NCBI RefSeq assembly: GCF_004000885.1
Contig: NZ_BIMC01000002.1
Location: forward strand, 372,001 to 436,000
Direction of reading: 5' to 3'
DNA: 64,000 nt
Origin: Paenibacillus glucanolyticus NBRC 15330
GTDB lineage: Bacteria > Bacillota > Bacilli > Paenibacillales > Paenibacillaceae
Under the pieces are notes generated by a model. That model did no database searches. It saw only the letters and a program-made list of their open reading frames with translations, and had not been told where the DNA came from. Each line of letters opens with the position of its first letter. Positions within the stretch are counted from its first letter, which is position 1. The translations under genes and the position numbers were made by a program. Positions 54,889 to 64,000 of this stretch are shown piece by piece.

Positions 54889-54902
54889 ACTAAATTCAAA
54901 TG

Positions 54903-54931
54903 TTGTATTAACTGTAGCATGCTGTTATAAT
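54903..54931 (+). promoter_or_regulatory. Sigma-A promoter upstream of helD
   Basis: TTGTAT (54903-54908), 17-base spacer, TG-extended TATAAT (54926-54931). Confidence 0.75.
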
Positions 54932-54961
54932 TAGCAATGGTTTGTCATTAAAAACAACTAA

Positions 54962-54979
54962 TGTGGTTAGAATACCACA
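54962..54979. promoter_or_regulatory. Inverted repeat in the helD leader
   Basis: TGTGGT-N6-ACCACA is a perfect 6-6-6 inverted repeat, about 25 bases after the predicted transcript start. It may be a repressor site. Confidence 0.6.
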
Positions 54980-55036
54980 ACTGTATTATATCACAGACAT
55001 TTTGCGCTGTCAACCAGTATATTAGGGGGATGAACA

Positions 55037-57364
55037 ATGGCTATCAGCGAACAGGATTGGCAAGAAGAACAGAAACGGGTAACGGAAGTATCAACGAAAA
55101 TCAGCAATAAAATATCTCAGTTGGAAGCGAGTGTCGGAGATATCCGTGATGTCGTTATCGATATGCGGAAGGACTTCTGGGACGAAGTTACGGTTAACTT
55201 CAGCAACCCGGATGATTTAGGTGAAACATCGACCAATCTGAGACAGCAGTCACAGGTACTGGCAGAACGTGAGCATGCTCATCTGCAGTCAAGCAAGCTG
55301 CTTAAAAAGTACAGAAAACTCGTGGAATCTCCTTACTTTGGTCGCATTGATTTTAAAGAGGAAGGAACCTCGGAGACGGAGACTATTTATCTGGGAACCG
55401 GTTCTTTTCTGGATGAAAATATGGAGACGTTCCTCGTCTATGACTGGCGCGCACCGATATCCAGCCTGTATTATGACGGAGCCCCGGGTCCCGCCCAGTA
55501 TGAGACGCCCTCCGGCCTGGTGAAAGGTGAAATGCTGCTGAAGCGCCAGTTTGTAATCCATAGCGGCCAGATCAAGGTATTGTTTGATACTGGCGTGACG
55601 ATTGGTGATGAACTGCTCCAGCAGGTACTCAGCCACAGCGCGGATGACCGGATGAAGAGCATTGTAGCTACCATTCAGAAGGAGCAGAATGCGGTCATAC
55701 GAAACGACAAAACACGCATGCTGATCGTTCAGGGAGCTGCTGGCAGCGGAAAAACCTCAGCCGCACTGCAGCGGGTGGCTTATCTACTGTACAAATACCG
55801 GGAGACACTCCGGGCCGATCAGATGATTCTGTTCTCCCCGAACCCGCTGTTTAACAGTTATGTGTCCACCGTGCTTCCCGAGCTTGGCGAGGACAACATG
55901 CAGCAAACGACCTTCCAGTCCTATCTGGAGCACCGTTTGGGCAAGGAATTTGATCTCGAAGATGTATTCACACAGACGGAAACTTTGCTGAATGCAGATG
56001 ATTCGCTCCGCTACCGCGCGCGTCTGGAGAGCATATCCTATAAATCCTCCGGCGCTTATCTGGATACCATCCGACGATATAAAGAGCTGCTTGAGAAGAA
56101 TGGCATGCTCTTTAAACCGGTTGTATTCCAAGGCAAGGTCATCGTCAGCTCGGATGAAATGACCGCCCAGTTCTATGGTTATGATTCAGCGGTTAAACTC
56201 GCCGGCCGGATTGATCTTATGAAGGAATGGATGCTGAAACGTCTGTCGGATTTTGCCCAAAGTGAAAAAGACGCTCCATGGGTCGAGGAGCAAATCGAGC
56301 TGCTGGATTCGGATGATTACCAGCGCGCCTTCCAAACGATGAAGCGGAAGCAGAAACGGAAGGAAGAGACGTTTGACGATTTTGATAAGGAAAAGGACGT
56401 CCTTGCAAAAATGGTGATCAGCCAACGTCTCAAACCGGTCAGACGCTGGATCAAGCGATTCCGCTACGTGGATGTCAAGGGGATGTACCGTAAACTGTTC
56501 ACAGACGAATCCTTGTTCCGCCGGGCTGCGGGCGATCCTGAGAATCTTCCGGCACATTGGGAGGATATCTGTAAGCTCACCACAGCCTCCCTGGACGATA
56601 AATCGTTGATGTACGAAGATGCTACCCCGTTCCTGTACCTGAAGGAGCTGCTCCAGGGTTTCCGTACGAACACCGCCATTCGTCATGTGATTGTCGATGA
56701 GGTTCAGGACTATTCGGGTTTCCAGCTGGAATTCCTGAAGCGATTGTTCCCTCGGGCCAAAATGACGGTACTCGGTGATCTTAATCAAGCGATTTATGCG
56801 CATGGGGAGGCTCTGGGAAGCTTGGAGAACTTGGTCAGTTTGTATGGTAAAGAGGATACGGAAGTTATCACCCTGACGCAAAGTTACCGCTCCACGTATG
56901 AAATCGTTGATTTCACTCGGCAAATGATTCCTGGAGGAGAGCGGATCGTTCCCTTTAACCGTCCGGGTGAAGCGCCGCGGGTGATTCAGGTTCAGGATGA
57001 AGAAGCGCTGAACGGAACGATTATTTCCGATATACGTGAGCTTCATGAGCAGGGATTCCAGTACGTCGCGGTCATCTGTCGAACGGAAGAAGAGAGCCGG
57101 CGTGTGCACAAGCAGCTGTCAGATGATATTCATACGAGATTGATCACCAAGACGACCCCGGCATTTGAAAAAGGAACCCTTGTTGTTCCCGCCTATTTGG
57201 CAAAGGGTGTCGAATTCGATGCGGTTATCATTTACAACGGTTCCGAGGACGTGTATCACCGGGAAAGCGACCGGAAGCTGTTCTATACCGCCTGCACACG
57301 TGCGATGCATAAACTGCATGTTTATCATATCGGGGAAAAAAGCCATTTTATCCCGGAAACTTGA
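55037..57364 (+). CDS. helD: RNA polymerase recycling ATPase HelD
   Basis: 775 residues, close to the B. subtilis protein. The N-terminal coiled-coil arm (about residues 1-100) that enters the polymerase secondary channel is present. The Walker A loop is QGAAGSGKT (232-240). UvrD-like helicase motifs follow: VIVDEVQDYSGFQLE, GDLNQAIYAHG, and the late TRAMHKLHVYH. It frees stalled RNA polymerase from nucleic acid. In many Gram-positives homologues also aid rifampicin tolerance. Confidence 0.95.
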   Translation: MAISEQDWQEEQKRVTEVSTKISNKISQLEASVGDIRDVVIDMRKDFWDEVTVNFSNPDDLGETSTNLRQQSQVLAEREHAHLQSSKLLKKYRKLVESPYFGRIDFKEEGTSETETIYLGTGSFLDENMETFLVYDWRAPISSLYYDGAPGPAQYETPSGLVKGEMLLKRQFVIHSGQIKVLFDTGVTIGDELLQQVLSHSADDRMKSIVATIQKEQNAVIRNDKTRMLIVQGAAGSGKTSAALQRVAYLLYKYRETLRADQMILFSPNPLFNSYVSTVLPELGEDNMQQTTFQSYLEHRLGKEFDLEDVFTQTETLLNADDSLRYRARLESISYKSSGAYLDTIRRYKELLEKNGMLFKPVVFQGKVIVSSDEMTAQFYGYDSAVKLAGRIDLMKEWMLKRLSDFAQSEKDAPWVEEQIELLDSDDYQRAFQTMKRKQKRKEETFDDFDKEKDVLAKMVISQRLKPVRRWIKRFRYVDVKGMYRKLFTDESLFRRAAGDPENLPAHWEDICKLTTASLDDKSLMYEDATPFLYLKELLQGFRTNTAIRHVIVDEVQDYSGFQLEFLKRLFPRAKMTVLGDLNQAIYAHGEALGSLENLVSLYGKEDTEVITLTQSYRSTYEIVDFTRQMIPGGERIVPFNRPGEAPRVIQVQDEEALNGTIISDIRELHEQGFQYVAVICRTEEESRRVHKQLSDDIHTRLITKTTPAFEKGTLVVPAYLAKGVEFDAVIIYNGSEDVYHRESDRKLFYTACTRAMHKLHVYHIGEKSHFIPET

Positions 57365-57371
57365 AATAGGA

Positions 57372-57410
57372 AGATCTGTCTGAGCTCTGGGTTCAGGCAG
57401 ATCTTTTTTT
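57372..57410 (+). terminator. helD terminator
   Basis: AGATCTGTCTGA / TTCAGGCAGATCT with one G-T pair, then a run of T. Confidence 0.85.
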
Positions 57411-57423
57411 TGAGGAGTGATTC

Positions 57424-57546
57424 ATGAAAAAAAATGTTCTGTTTCATGCAAGGAAAAAATCGGAAATTATTTTGTGGATGAATCAGGGTAATTTCTTATG
57501 TCTTATGGAGGGTGTTATCCAATTTAAAGCATTATTTGACCGTTGA
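57424..57546 (+). CDS. Possible small protein, 40 residues
   Basis: GAGGAG stands 6 bases before ATG 57424. The frame (starts MKKNVLFHARKKSE) is basic at the start and hydrophobic in its second half, with one Cys. It begins directly after the helD terminator. No recognised family. Confidence 0.4.
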   Translation: MKKNVLFHARKKSEIILWMNQGNFLCLMEGVIQFKALFDR

Positions 57547-57673
57547 TTAATAAATTTTTTGAAATATTTTTGGGTTAAGCGGTTTCATGGCCTCCATAAC
57601 TATTCATTTTAGACACAATTTTGACGAAAATAGAATGGGGGTATATTACTTATCAAAGGTCGGGTGCTTGCGG

Positions 57674-59377
57674 ATGAAGATAAAAACAAAATTAATTCTA
57701 TCGTCTACGATTCTTGCGACGGTTACAGCGGTTATCGTAATCATTGCATTTATCACTTCGAACATGACGGAGAAGAGGTTCAGCAAGATTATTGAAGAGG
57801 ATCAAAAGGTCATTTACAACCTGACCCAACTTGAAACATTATTGACAGGGATTTCAAATGACGAGCGCGGCTACTTGTTGACCGGGGATTCGACCTTTGT
57901 AGATTCGTTAAAATCGAGACAGGAATCCGTTAGTAAACTTATGAAAGAAACCAAAGTCCTAATGACGGCTGAGGAAGATGTAAAGGTCTTCAACCAGATT
58001 GAAACCGGATATGTAATTTACACGGAAGCTGTGACACAGGTCTTAAACAAATTGGGGTACGATACGGGGTTTTACAAGGCGGTACCATTTCGGGTATACG
58101 AAGCCGCGTTTAAACAGGAACGTGAGATTCGCAACTCTTTCAGTACGCTTATAGCGGAGTTCACGATCAATAAAAATGAAGCTTTGGCCAAGCAGGCCGA
58201 TGAGATTGCCAGCAGCAGCGAACTTCAGAATATGATGATTATGCTGATTGGTGTGGCAGCCGTCGTTTATTTTGCGATCCAGGGATATCTTCTTACCCGC
58301 TCCATTCGTCCATTGAACCAGATGAGCGATCAGCTATTAAGAATCGCCGATGGCGGCGGTGATCTTGTTACCCGCCTGAACATAACCACGAAAGACGAGA
58401 TCAGGGCGGTTGCCGATGCGTATAACAAGCTGGTCGAGGGGTTCCGAGCATTGGTTGTACAGGTGCAGGATACCGCTGGACAAGTCGGTACCGCAGCGTC
58501 GACATTGCACTCGACCACGGAGGAAATTCGTCAGGCATCTCAGCAAACCTCGGGTATCATGGAAGAATTGGCAGCCGGGGTTGAGAACCAGCTTCAGGAT
58601 ACGGAGGAAACGACAGCAACGGTAACGGATATGGCGGAAGGAATGAAGCATATCACGCTCGCCGCACAAGACGTATCCGGGTTGGCAGCCACTGCGAACA
58701 AGTTAGCATCCGAAGGCGAACAGGCGATTATACATACGTTGAACCAAATGGAAGGCATCCGCACCAGTGTAGATCAATCCGCACAGTCGGTAAGAGCTCT
58801 TGGTGAAAAAGCCTCAAACATCGGGGCGATGGGACAAATTATTATTGAAATTGCGGAGCAGACTTCCCTTCTGGCTTTGAATGCTTCGATTGAGGCAGCT
58901 CGCGCGGGAGAGCACGGAAGAGGTTTTGCAGTCGTTGCTGCTGAGGTACGGAAATTGGCAGACCAGGCTTCCAATTCCTCTGTTGAAATCAGGCAGTTTG
59001 TGCACGAGCTTCAGCAGGATATTTATGATTTGGCCGGGGTCATGGAACAGGGTACACGCGAGGTTACAGAAGGCATGTCCGTGGCGCAGGGAGCCGAGAG
59101 AGCCTTTAAGGACATCGAGCAGTCCGTTGTGGAATTGAATGAACAGATTCAAGGCGTAACCGTTGCAACCGAACAGATGAACTCCGGGGCTGATGATCTC
59201 GTTCATGCCATTCGCAGAATTCAGGAAGTTACAGAAACCACAGCCGGCGGAACACAAAGTGTCAGCGCTGCAACGGAAGAACAGCTGGCTTCCATGGAGG
59301 AAATTACCAATTCCGTAGAAGATCTGAACGTAATGTCCGGCAAGCTGCGACAGTTGATGTCCGGTTTTAAAGTATAA
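57674..59377 (+). CDS. Methyl-accepting chemotaxis protein with a CHASE3-like sensor
   Basis: 567 residues from ATG 57674; a TTG two codons earlier has a slightly better ribosome site. TM1 is at about residues 10-30. The external part (about 35-180) contains [20 protein letters not shown], the hallmark of CHASE3 domains. TM2 lies near 183-205, then a HAMP linker. The signalling tip is [20 protein letters not shown], then [20 protein letters not shown]. Ligand unknown. Confidence 0.92.
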   Translation: MKIKTKLILSSTILATVTAVIVIIAFITSNMTEKRFSKIIEEDQKVIYNLTQLETLLTGISNDERGYLLTGDSTFVDSLKSRQESVSKLMKETKVLMTAEEDVKVFNQIETGYVIYTEAVTQVLNKLGYDTGFYKAVPFRVYEAAFKQEREIRNSFSTLIAEFTINKNEALAKQADEIASSSELQNMMIMLIGVAAVVYFAIQGYLLTRSIRPLNQMSDQLLRIADGGGDLVTRLNITTKDEIRAVADAYNKLVEGFRALVVQVQDTAGQVGTAASTLHSTTEEIRQASQQTSGIMEELAAGVENQLQDTEETTATVTDMAEGMKHITLAAQDVSGLAATANKLASEGEQAIIHTLNQMEGIRTSVDQSAQSVRALGEKASNIGAMGQIIIEIAEQTSLLALNASIEAARAGEHGRGFAVVAAEVRKLADQASNSSVEIRQFVHELQQDIYDLAGVMEQGTREVTEGMSVAQGAERAFKDIEQSVVELNEQIQGVTVATEQMNSGADDLVHAIRRIQEVTETTAGGTQSVSAATEEQLASMEEITNSVEDLNVMSGKLRQLMSGFKV

Positions 59378-59404
59378 ATAAGGAAAAATTGCATAAGGGA
59401 AAAA

Positions 59405-59432
59405 TTGACCACCTTGCAGTCATGCATATTCT
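59405..59432 (+). promoter_or_regulatory. Promoter of the MFS gene
   Basis: TTGACC, 16-base spacer, TATTCT. GACCACCTT (59408-59416) is the exact complement of AAGGTGGTC (59471-59479), which contains the gene's ribosome site. Confidence 0.6.
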
Positions 59433-59484
59433 AGGCGAAAGAACCTACAATATGGATGACAGATAACGCAAAGGTGGTCTTCTC

Positions 59485-60774
59485 ATGGAAAACAAGAAAT
59501 GGGATCTGGTTGCCTTGGCATCCATACCACTCATCATGACGCTGGGCAATTCCATGCTCATTCCCATTTTGCCGCAGATTTCCAAAGTCCTGGGAATCAG
59601 CTCCTTTAAAGTCAGTATGCTCATTACGGTTTATGCTGTTGTGGCTATCTTGTTAATTCCGATTGCCGGCTATTTATCGGATCGGTATGGACGAAAGAAG
59701 ATCATCATCCCAAGCTTAATCATTGCCGCATTAGGCGGAGCGGTATCCGCCGTGGCCGCATGGATGCTGAGCGGGACGACGGCGTATTATGTTATTTTGG
59801 CGGGGAGATTTCTGCAGGGTATAGGGGCCGCCGGTGCATTTCCCATCGTTATTCCGCTTGTGGGAGATATGTTTAAGGGTGAAGAAGAGGTCAGCAAGAG
59901 TTTAGGTATTATAGAAACCTCCAATACATTCGGTAAGGTAATCAGTCCGATATTGGGCGCTTTATTAGGGAGTTTTATTTGGTTCCTGCCCTTTACAGCG
60001 ATTCCGATTCTGTGTCTGATTTCACTCGTTCTGGTCATATTTCTTGTGAAGACGCCAAAAACGAGCAGCAACAATAATAAACAGTCCCTCCGTGAATTTT
60101 TGAAAACGACAAAGCAGGTTTTGCACGAGAAGGGCCGATGGCTGTACGCGATTTTTGCTATCGGCGGTATCGCTATGTTCGGCGTGTTCGGTGTGCTTTT
60201 TTATTTGTCAGAGACACTGGAGAGCACCTACAAACTGCAAGGCGTGGTAAAAGGCCTTGTACTTGCGATTCCGCTTGCATTGCTGTGTCTCGCGTCGTAT
60301 CTGGCAGGTAAATTCACGGGCAAGAACAAGGCGGCCAAAAAGTGGACAGGTTTTGCAGGTATGACCCTCTTAACCGCTTCCTTGATTGTGACCGGCTTCA
60401 GTTCACAGATTTATTTTGTGGTCGGTATGATGACGCTTGGCGGCATCGGGATCGGCATGGTCCTGCCATGTATGGATACGCTGCTTACCGAAGGCGTTGA
60501 GAAGGAACAGCGCGGCACCATCACTTCATTGTACAGCAGCATGCGTTTTATTGGCGTATCTCTTGGACCCCCTGTCGTCTCACTGCTGCTCGGCGCGAAT
60601 CATTGGGTGATGTTCGGCACCTTGGCCGCTGTTGCAGCAGTGGGCGGGCTCCTCACATTATTCGCCGTGAAGCCGGAGGCCAAAGAAGAAGACGACTCGC
60701 CGGGAGGAAATGCATACCGAGCGGATTTCAAGAAGCCGCAGGAATTCAAGAAAAAGGGTCTTGTCCATAAATAA
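59485..60774 (+). CDS. MFS drug/metabolite exporter
   Basis: 429 residues, AAAGGTGG upstream, 12 membrane segments. The loop 2-3 motif GYLSDRYGRKK and motif C-like GAAGAFPIVIPLVGDM place it with drug:H+ antiporters of the Bmr/Blt type. The last 30 residues are polar. The 5' arm of the terminator is inside the final codons. Confidence 0.88.
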   Translation: MENKKWDLVALASIPLIMTLGNSMLIPILPQISKVLGISSFKVSMLITVYAVVAILLIPIAGYLSDRYGRKKIIIPSLIIAALGGAVSAVAAWMLSGTTAYYVILAGRFLQGIGAAGAFPIVIPLVGDMFKGEEEVSKSLGIIETSNTFGKVISPILGALLGSFIWFLPFTAIPILCLISLVLVIFLVKTPKTSSNNNKQSLREFLKTTKQVLHEKGRWLYAIFAIGGIAMFGVFGVLFYLSETLESTYKLQGVVKGLVLAIPLALLCLASYLAGKFTGKNKAAKKWTGFAGMTLLTASLIVTGFSSQIYFVVGMMTLGGIGIGMVLPCMDTLLTEGVEKEQRGTITSLYSSMRFIGVSLGPPVVSLLLGANHWVMFGTLAAVAAVGGLLTLFAVKPEAKEEDDSPGGNAYRADFKKPQEFKKKGLVHK

Positions 60775-60792
60775 TGGACAAGACCCTTTTTT
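60751..60792 (+). terminator. Terminator overlapping the end of the MFS gene
   Basis: AAAAAGGGTCTTGTCCAT pairs perfectly with ATGGACAAGACCCTTTTT; the stop codon (60772-60774) lies at the loop. Confidence 0.93.
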
Positions 60793-60904
60793 GTATGGGC
60801 GAAAGCCGTTCACTCCAAATTGAATCGCTGCATTCTACTCCGTATACGGGTCTATTTCTTTGATCATACGATGCCCGGATGGTGTTTCCTCCCCTAAGGC
60901 GATT

Positions 60905-61834
60905 CTACTTATCGAGCAGACCCGCTTTGACGAGGTACTCCCGCGCTACCAGATCCTCGCGGTATCCTTCATCCACCAGCGCGTTCAACTCCTGCATGTT
61001 CTCTTCGTTGATCTGTCCGCCAAGCGCATTCAGCGCCTCGCGCACTTCCGGATACTTTTTCAGCAGATCGCTCCGCACAATGGCACCCGCATCGTACGGA
61101 GGGAAGAAGCCCTTGTCATCCTCCAGAACAAAGAGATTGTTCACCTTGACCTGTCCGTCTGTTGTATAGGCACTGGCAACGTCAAGGTCATTTTGGGCAA
61201 TCAAGCGATATTTGATCCCCTGATCCATTCCTTTGACACGCTTGAAGTTCATATGGTACAGCTCCTTCAGACCTGGATACGTATCTGGCCGGTCCGTGAA
61301 TTCAAACTCGGCGCCAAGCTCCATATTCTCAGAAACCTTGGCAAGATCACTGTAGGTCCTGAGGCCGTATTTCGCGGCGGTATCCTGAGTAACTGCAAGA
61401 GCATAGGAGTTGTTGAATCCGATGGGCTCCAGGAATTCCAAGCCGTCTTGTGCAACGAGCTCTCTTGTGCGCTTAAGAGTCTCTTCCGCACTGCCGGTTT
61501 CCTCCAGATAATAGTTAGCCACAATGGTACCGGTATAGTCGGGATAGAGCTGTATGTCATTGTTCTGCAGTGCCTTCCAGGTTACGCTGGATCCCCCGAG
61601 ATTTAGCGTTCGCTTGACGCTCAGCCCCGTACGGTCTTCGATCAGGTCTGCCATCATATGAGCCAGGATAATGTTTTCTGTGAAGTTTTTGGAGCCGATG
61701 ACCAGATCGGCAGGACCGCTGGAACTTACGCCGGGGGATTGCGGATTGGTACAGCCGTTAAGGCTGACGGTCAACGAAACAAGTAGCAGTAAAGTAAGGA
61801 TTCTAGAAGCGGCAGATTTTTTTGTGTTTTTCAT
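60905..61834 (-). CDS. opuCC: Osmoprotectant-binding lipoprotein
   Basis: 309 residues from ATG 61834 (AAAGGGA upstream). The lipobox is VSLNGC. The OpuAC/OpuCC fold appears in IGSKNFTENIILAHMMADLIE and IQLYPDYTGTIVANYY, typical of glycine betaine/choline/carnitine binders. It is the last gene of a three-gene unit after the ATPase and one permease. No second permease (opuCD) follows. Confidence 0.92.
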   Translation of the reverse strand: MKNTKKSAASRILTLLLLVSLTVSLNGCTNPQSPGVSSSGPADLVIGSKNFTENIILAHMMADLIEDRTGLSVKRTLNLGGSSVTWKALQNNDIQLYPDYTGTIVANYYLEETGSAEETLKRTRELVAQDGLEFLEPIGFNNSYALAVTQDTAAKYGLRTYSDLAKVSENMELGAEFEFTDRPDTYPGLKELYHMNFKRVKGMDQGIKYRLIAQNDLDVASAYTTDGQVKVNNLFVLEDDKGFFPPYDAGAIVRSDLLKKYPEVREALNALGGQINEENMQELNALVDEGYREDLVAREYLVKAGLLDK

Positions 61835-61856
61835 GCGGTTTCCCTTTCGCTCCACG

Positions 61857-62513
61857 TTATATTTTCAATCCGCGCGGTGTTGTCCACTTCTCGAGGAGTC
61901 CGAGCAAATAATCCAGCAGCAGGGCCATAATGGCTGCCGGCAGCGCACCCAGGAGAATCAGTGCATCGATATTGCGGGTGATCCCGAGAAAGATAAAATC
62001 CCCCAGGCCGCCAGCCCCGATAAAAGCCGCCAGTGTCGCGGTACCGACATTAATAACCGTTGCCGTCCGGATTCCTGCAAGGATGACCGACATGGCGAGA
62101 GGCAGCTGAACCCGTAACAGGATTTGGGTTCCCGTCATTCCCATGCCGCGTGCCGCTTCGATAACTGAGGGGTCCACATCCTTGATACCGGTGAAGGTAT
62201 TGCGGATAATCGGCAGCAGTGAATAGAGGAACAGTGCGGCTATCGCAGTTTTCATGCCGATCCCGAGGAGCGGGATCATAAAGCCGAGCAGAGCCAAGCT
62301 TGGAATAGTCTGAAGAATGCTGGCTCCGCCTATGATCCAGGTTCGCAGGAAGCTATACCTGGATACCAGAATTCCGGCAGGAACTCCAATGATGATGGCG
62401 ATGACCATCGAGATGAGAACGAGCTGAATATGTTCTCCAACGGATACCAGAAGCTCGCCCCACCGCAAAGAGAACTGACGGCCGATTTGCTCCCAGATGG
62501 ATGAGGAATTCAT
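61857..62513 (-). CDS. opuCB: Osmoprotectant ABC transporter permease
   Basis: 218 residues, about five or six membrane segments. IIIGVPAGILVSRY and the coupling loop VIEAARGMGMTGTQILLRVQLP are typical of OpuCB/OpuCD. The start overlaps the ATPase stop by four bases. Confidence 0.93.
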   Translation of the reverse strand: MNSSSIWEQIGRQFSLRWGELLVSVGEHIQLVLISMVIAIIIGVPAGILVSRYSFLRTWIIGGASILQTIPSLALLGFMIPLLGIGMKTAIAALFLYSLLPIIRNTFTGIKDVDPSVIEAARGMGMTGTQILLRVQLPLAMSVILAGIRTATVINVGTATLAAFIGAGGLGDFIFLGITRNIDALILLGALPAAIMALLLDYLLGLLEKWTTPRGLKI

Positions 62514-63640
62514 GCTTCATCACCCCCTCCGGCCCAGTGGCTTGCAAAGGTGGAGATTAGAGTCCCGCGTGTGACAACGCCAATGAGCCGCTCCCGCTGG
62601 TCGACAACGGGAATGATGCCGAATGGGGCATCATTTACAGCGATTAAGGCATCTTTGGCCGTTGCCGTATCAGGCAGCGTCAGCTTCACGGGTTTCATAA
62701 TTTGCTGCACAGTCGCCGCGGTATCGATGTTGGATTGCAGATCATAGGCCGATACCAGACCCGCGAGAACGCCATCTTCCGTTAGCACAAGCAAGGTATC
62801 CGTCTTCCGCTGGCGCATAAATGTGATGGCGCGCAGCGGAGACCGGTTCAGGCTAACTGTCGCCGGGTTTCTGCGCATCACTTCCGTAACCGGTATGAAA
62901 GTAGGATTTTGATAAACCCGATTCTTGCCGATGAATTCTTCAACGAATCCATGTCCCGGCTCCCGGAGCAGCGTCTCAGGTGAATCCAGCTGAACCATCG
63001 TTCCGGATTTCATCACGCCGATCCGATCTCCCATCTTAAGGGCTTCATCCATATCATGGGTAACAAATACAATCGTTTTCTTCATATCCTGCTGCAGCCG
63101 AAGCACCTCATCCTGCAGCTGTTCGCGCGTGATCGGATCGAGTGCACCAAATGGCTCGTCCATCAGTATGATTTCGGGATCTGCAGCCAGGGCGCGTGCA
63201 ACGCCGACGCGCTGCTGCTGCCCACCTGAGAGCTCTTTTGGGTATCTTGAAGCAAAGGTGTCGGGATCGAGTCCGACCAATTCAAGCAGCTCATAGACCC
63301 GCTGCTTTTTCTTAGCCTTGTCCCATCCCTTCAAATCCGGGACCAGTCCGATATTCTGTTCCAATGTATAGTGCGGGAACAGCCCCGTCTGCTGGATAAC
63401 ATAACCGATGCTGCGGCGGAGCTCAACGGGATTGGTGGAACGGATATCCTTGCCATGAATCGTAATCGTTCCGCCAGTATGGGGAATCAGACGATTGATC
63501 ATTTTCATGGTGGTTGTTTTTCCGCAGCCGCTTGGTCCGATCAGAACGAGAAATTCCCCCGACTGAATCTCGAAATTCAGTTCTTTAACAGCATGAAAGC
63601 CGTCGGAATAGGTTTTGCTGACGTTATCGAATGTAATCAT
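62510..63640 (-). CDS. opuCA: Osmoprotectant ABC transporter ATPase with CBS domains
   Basis: 376 residues from ATG 63640 (GGGAGG upstream; the ATG two codons before touches that site). Walker A GPSGCGKTT, signature LSGGQQQRVG, Walker B ILMDEPFGALD. The C-terminal third has two CBS motifs (DTLLVLTEDGVLAGLVSAYD, GIIPVVDQRERLIGVVTRG) that sense ionic strength or nucleotides in OpuA/OpuC-type systems. Confidence 0.94.
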   Translation of the reverse strand: MITFDNVSKTYSDGFHAVKELNFEIQSGEFLVLIGPSGCGKTTTMKMINRLIPHTGGTITIHGKDIRSTNPVELRRSIGYVIQQTGLFPHYTLEQNIGLVPDLKGWDKAKKKQRVYELLELVGLDPDTFASRYPKELSGGQQQRVGVARALAADPEIILMDEPFGALDPITREQLQDEVLRLQQDMKKTIVFVTHDMDEALKMGDRIGVMKSGTMVQLDSPETLLREPGHGFVEEFIGKNRVYQNPTFIPVTEVMRRNPATVSLNRSPLRAITFMRQRKTDTLLVLTEDGVLAGLVSAYDLQSNIDTAATVQQIMKPVKLTLPDTATAKDALIAVNDAPFGIIPVVDQRERLIGVVTRGTLISTFASHWAGGGDEA

Positions 63641-63700
63641 AAACATCCTCCCTTGAACATGGGTGTTTCATATGGCTGTAACGAAAAATTCAAATAAAGC

Positions 63701-63734
63701 GCAAAAGTCTTCAGCGTAAGGCTGAAGACGGTTT
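63701..63734 (-). terminator. Hairpin upstream of the opuC genes
   Basis: GTCTTCAGC / GCTGAAGAC with a 5-base loop, extended by GCAAA/TTTGC. On the minus strand it is followed by a T-rich stretch, so it ends the gene at the right edge. Confidence 0.75.
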
Positions 63735-63855
63735 GCACATGATTTTCATTTTGGCGTAAGTATGAAATCCAATTATCGTCATTGTGTCCGGGAGGTGGAA
63801 GCTTTATGCGTGAATGATCTGTGAATGGATGTTTACATGAGGGCAGCTCTGCCTG

Positions 63856-64000
63856 TTATGATCCTGCTGCCGTAGACTTGGTCTCCTCAAGTCTTGTTCG
63901 GGCTTTGGAGCGAGATTTGCCGATGATGTGCGCTAGGATATAGATCAGAATTAACAGTGCAAGCGCGAGGGCTGAATAACGGTACATGATGGCATACGAT
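63856..64000 (-). CDS. C-terminal end of an unidentified membrane protein (partial)
   Basis: Only the last 48 codons lie inside the window. They encode one membrane helix (YSALALALLILIYILAHII) followed by a basic, polar tail to a TAA. Too little is visible to name a family. It precedes opuCA by about 215 bases on the same strand, separated by the hairpin at 63701. Confidence 0.6.
   Translation of the reverse strand, partial: SYAIMYRYSALALALLILIYILAHIIGKSRSKARTRLEETKSTAAGS

Noticed and set aside
60860..61606. 248-codon plus-strand frame
   Set aside because: Antisense to the osmoprotectant-binding gene and lacking a ribosome site.

Overview
The window looks like chromosome from a spore-forming, low-to-mid GC Gram-positive of the Paenibacillus type. 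The evidence is Bacillus-like sigma-A promoters (TTGACA-N17-TATAAT style), strong AGGAGG ribosome binding sites with many TTG/GTG starts, MsmX-dependent (ATPase-less) sugar ABC transporters, and genes such as yclNOPQ, helD, ykoF, amj, a YjcZ-type tiny membrane protein and a three-gene opuC set. No rRNA, tRNA, phage, insertion sequence or CRISPR array was seen. Species is an inference only.

Layout. 0-5 kb: end of a rhamnogalacturonan acetylesterase-type SGNH hydrolase, an ASRT-family protein, a lipoprotein, a Gfo/Idh/MocA oxidoreductase, an Amj-type lipid II flippase and a small membrane protein. 5-15.7 kb: a long operon under a FadR/GntR-type regulator with three near-identical palindromic operators. 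It carries an AtuA-family protein, a DUF4387 protein, an ABC importer (two permeases and a binding protein, no ATPase), two ADP-ribosylglycohydrolase-family enzymes (one fused to beta-sandwich modules) and a ribokinase. I read this as an undescribed uptake and catabolic system for a ribosyl- or glycosyl-linked compound. 15.7-23.4 kb: small genes, a decayed GNAT gene, a methyltransferase-Nudix-phosphatase trio, a chemoreceptor, and ykoF behind a TPP riboswitch with its own terminator. 23.7-26.9 kb: an ECF sigma factor, an anti-sigma-like membrane protein and a 748-residue membrane-anchored TPR/carboxypeptidase-regulatory protein in one overlapping operon.

27-32 kb: a nitroreductase with a palindromic operator, then a Fur-boxed yclNOPQ-type petrobactin/catecholate siderophore importer. 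32-38.5 kb: succinate-semialdehyde dehydrogenase, and a second ATPase-less sugar importer with a Gfo/Idh/MocA dehydrogenase, divergent from a ROK regulator. 39.7-44.3 kb: glpK (a cre site overlaps its promoter), glpD (terminator leader typical of GlpP control) and an aldose-1-epimerase-like gene. 44.4-49.3 kb: a YwaF-type membrane protein, a secreted protein, a stand-alone LytTR regulator with a perfect cre site at its promoter, a parvulin foldase and an ArsP/YraQ-type permease. 49.6-51.8 kb: selD-mnmH, the selenouridine-tRNA pair. 52-60.8 kb: SDR, PAP2 phosphatase, aromatic-acid-exporter-like protein, helD, a second chemoreceptor (CHASE3-like sensor) and an MFS exporter. 60.9-63.6 kb: an osmoprotectant ABC importer on the minus strand, then the end of an unidentified membrane protein at the right edge.

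All calls come from reading the sequence and from family knowledge. No database search was run. Start sites were moved to the codon with the best ribosome binding site where the longest frame looked too long.
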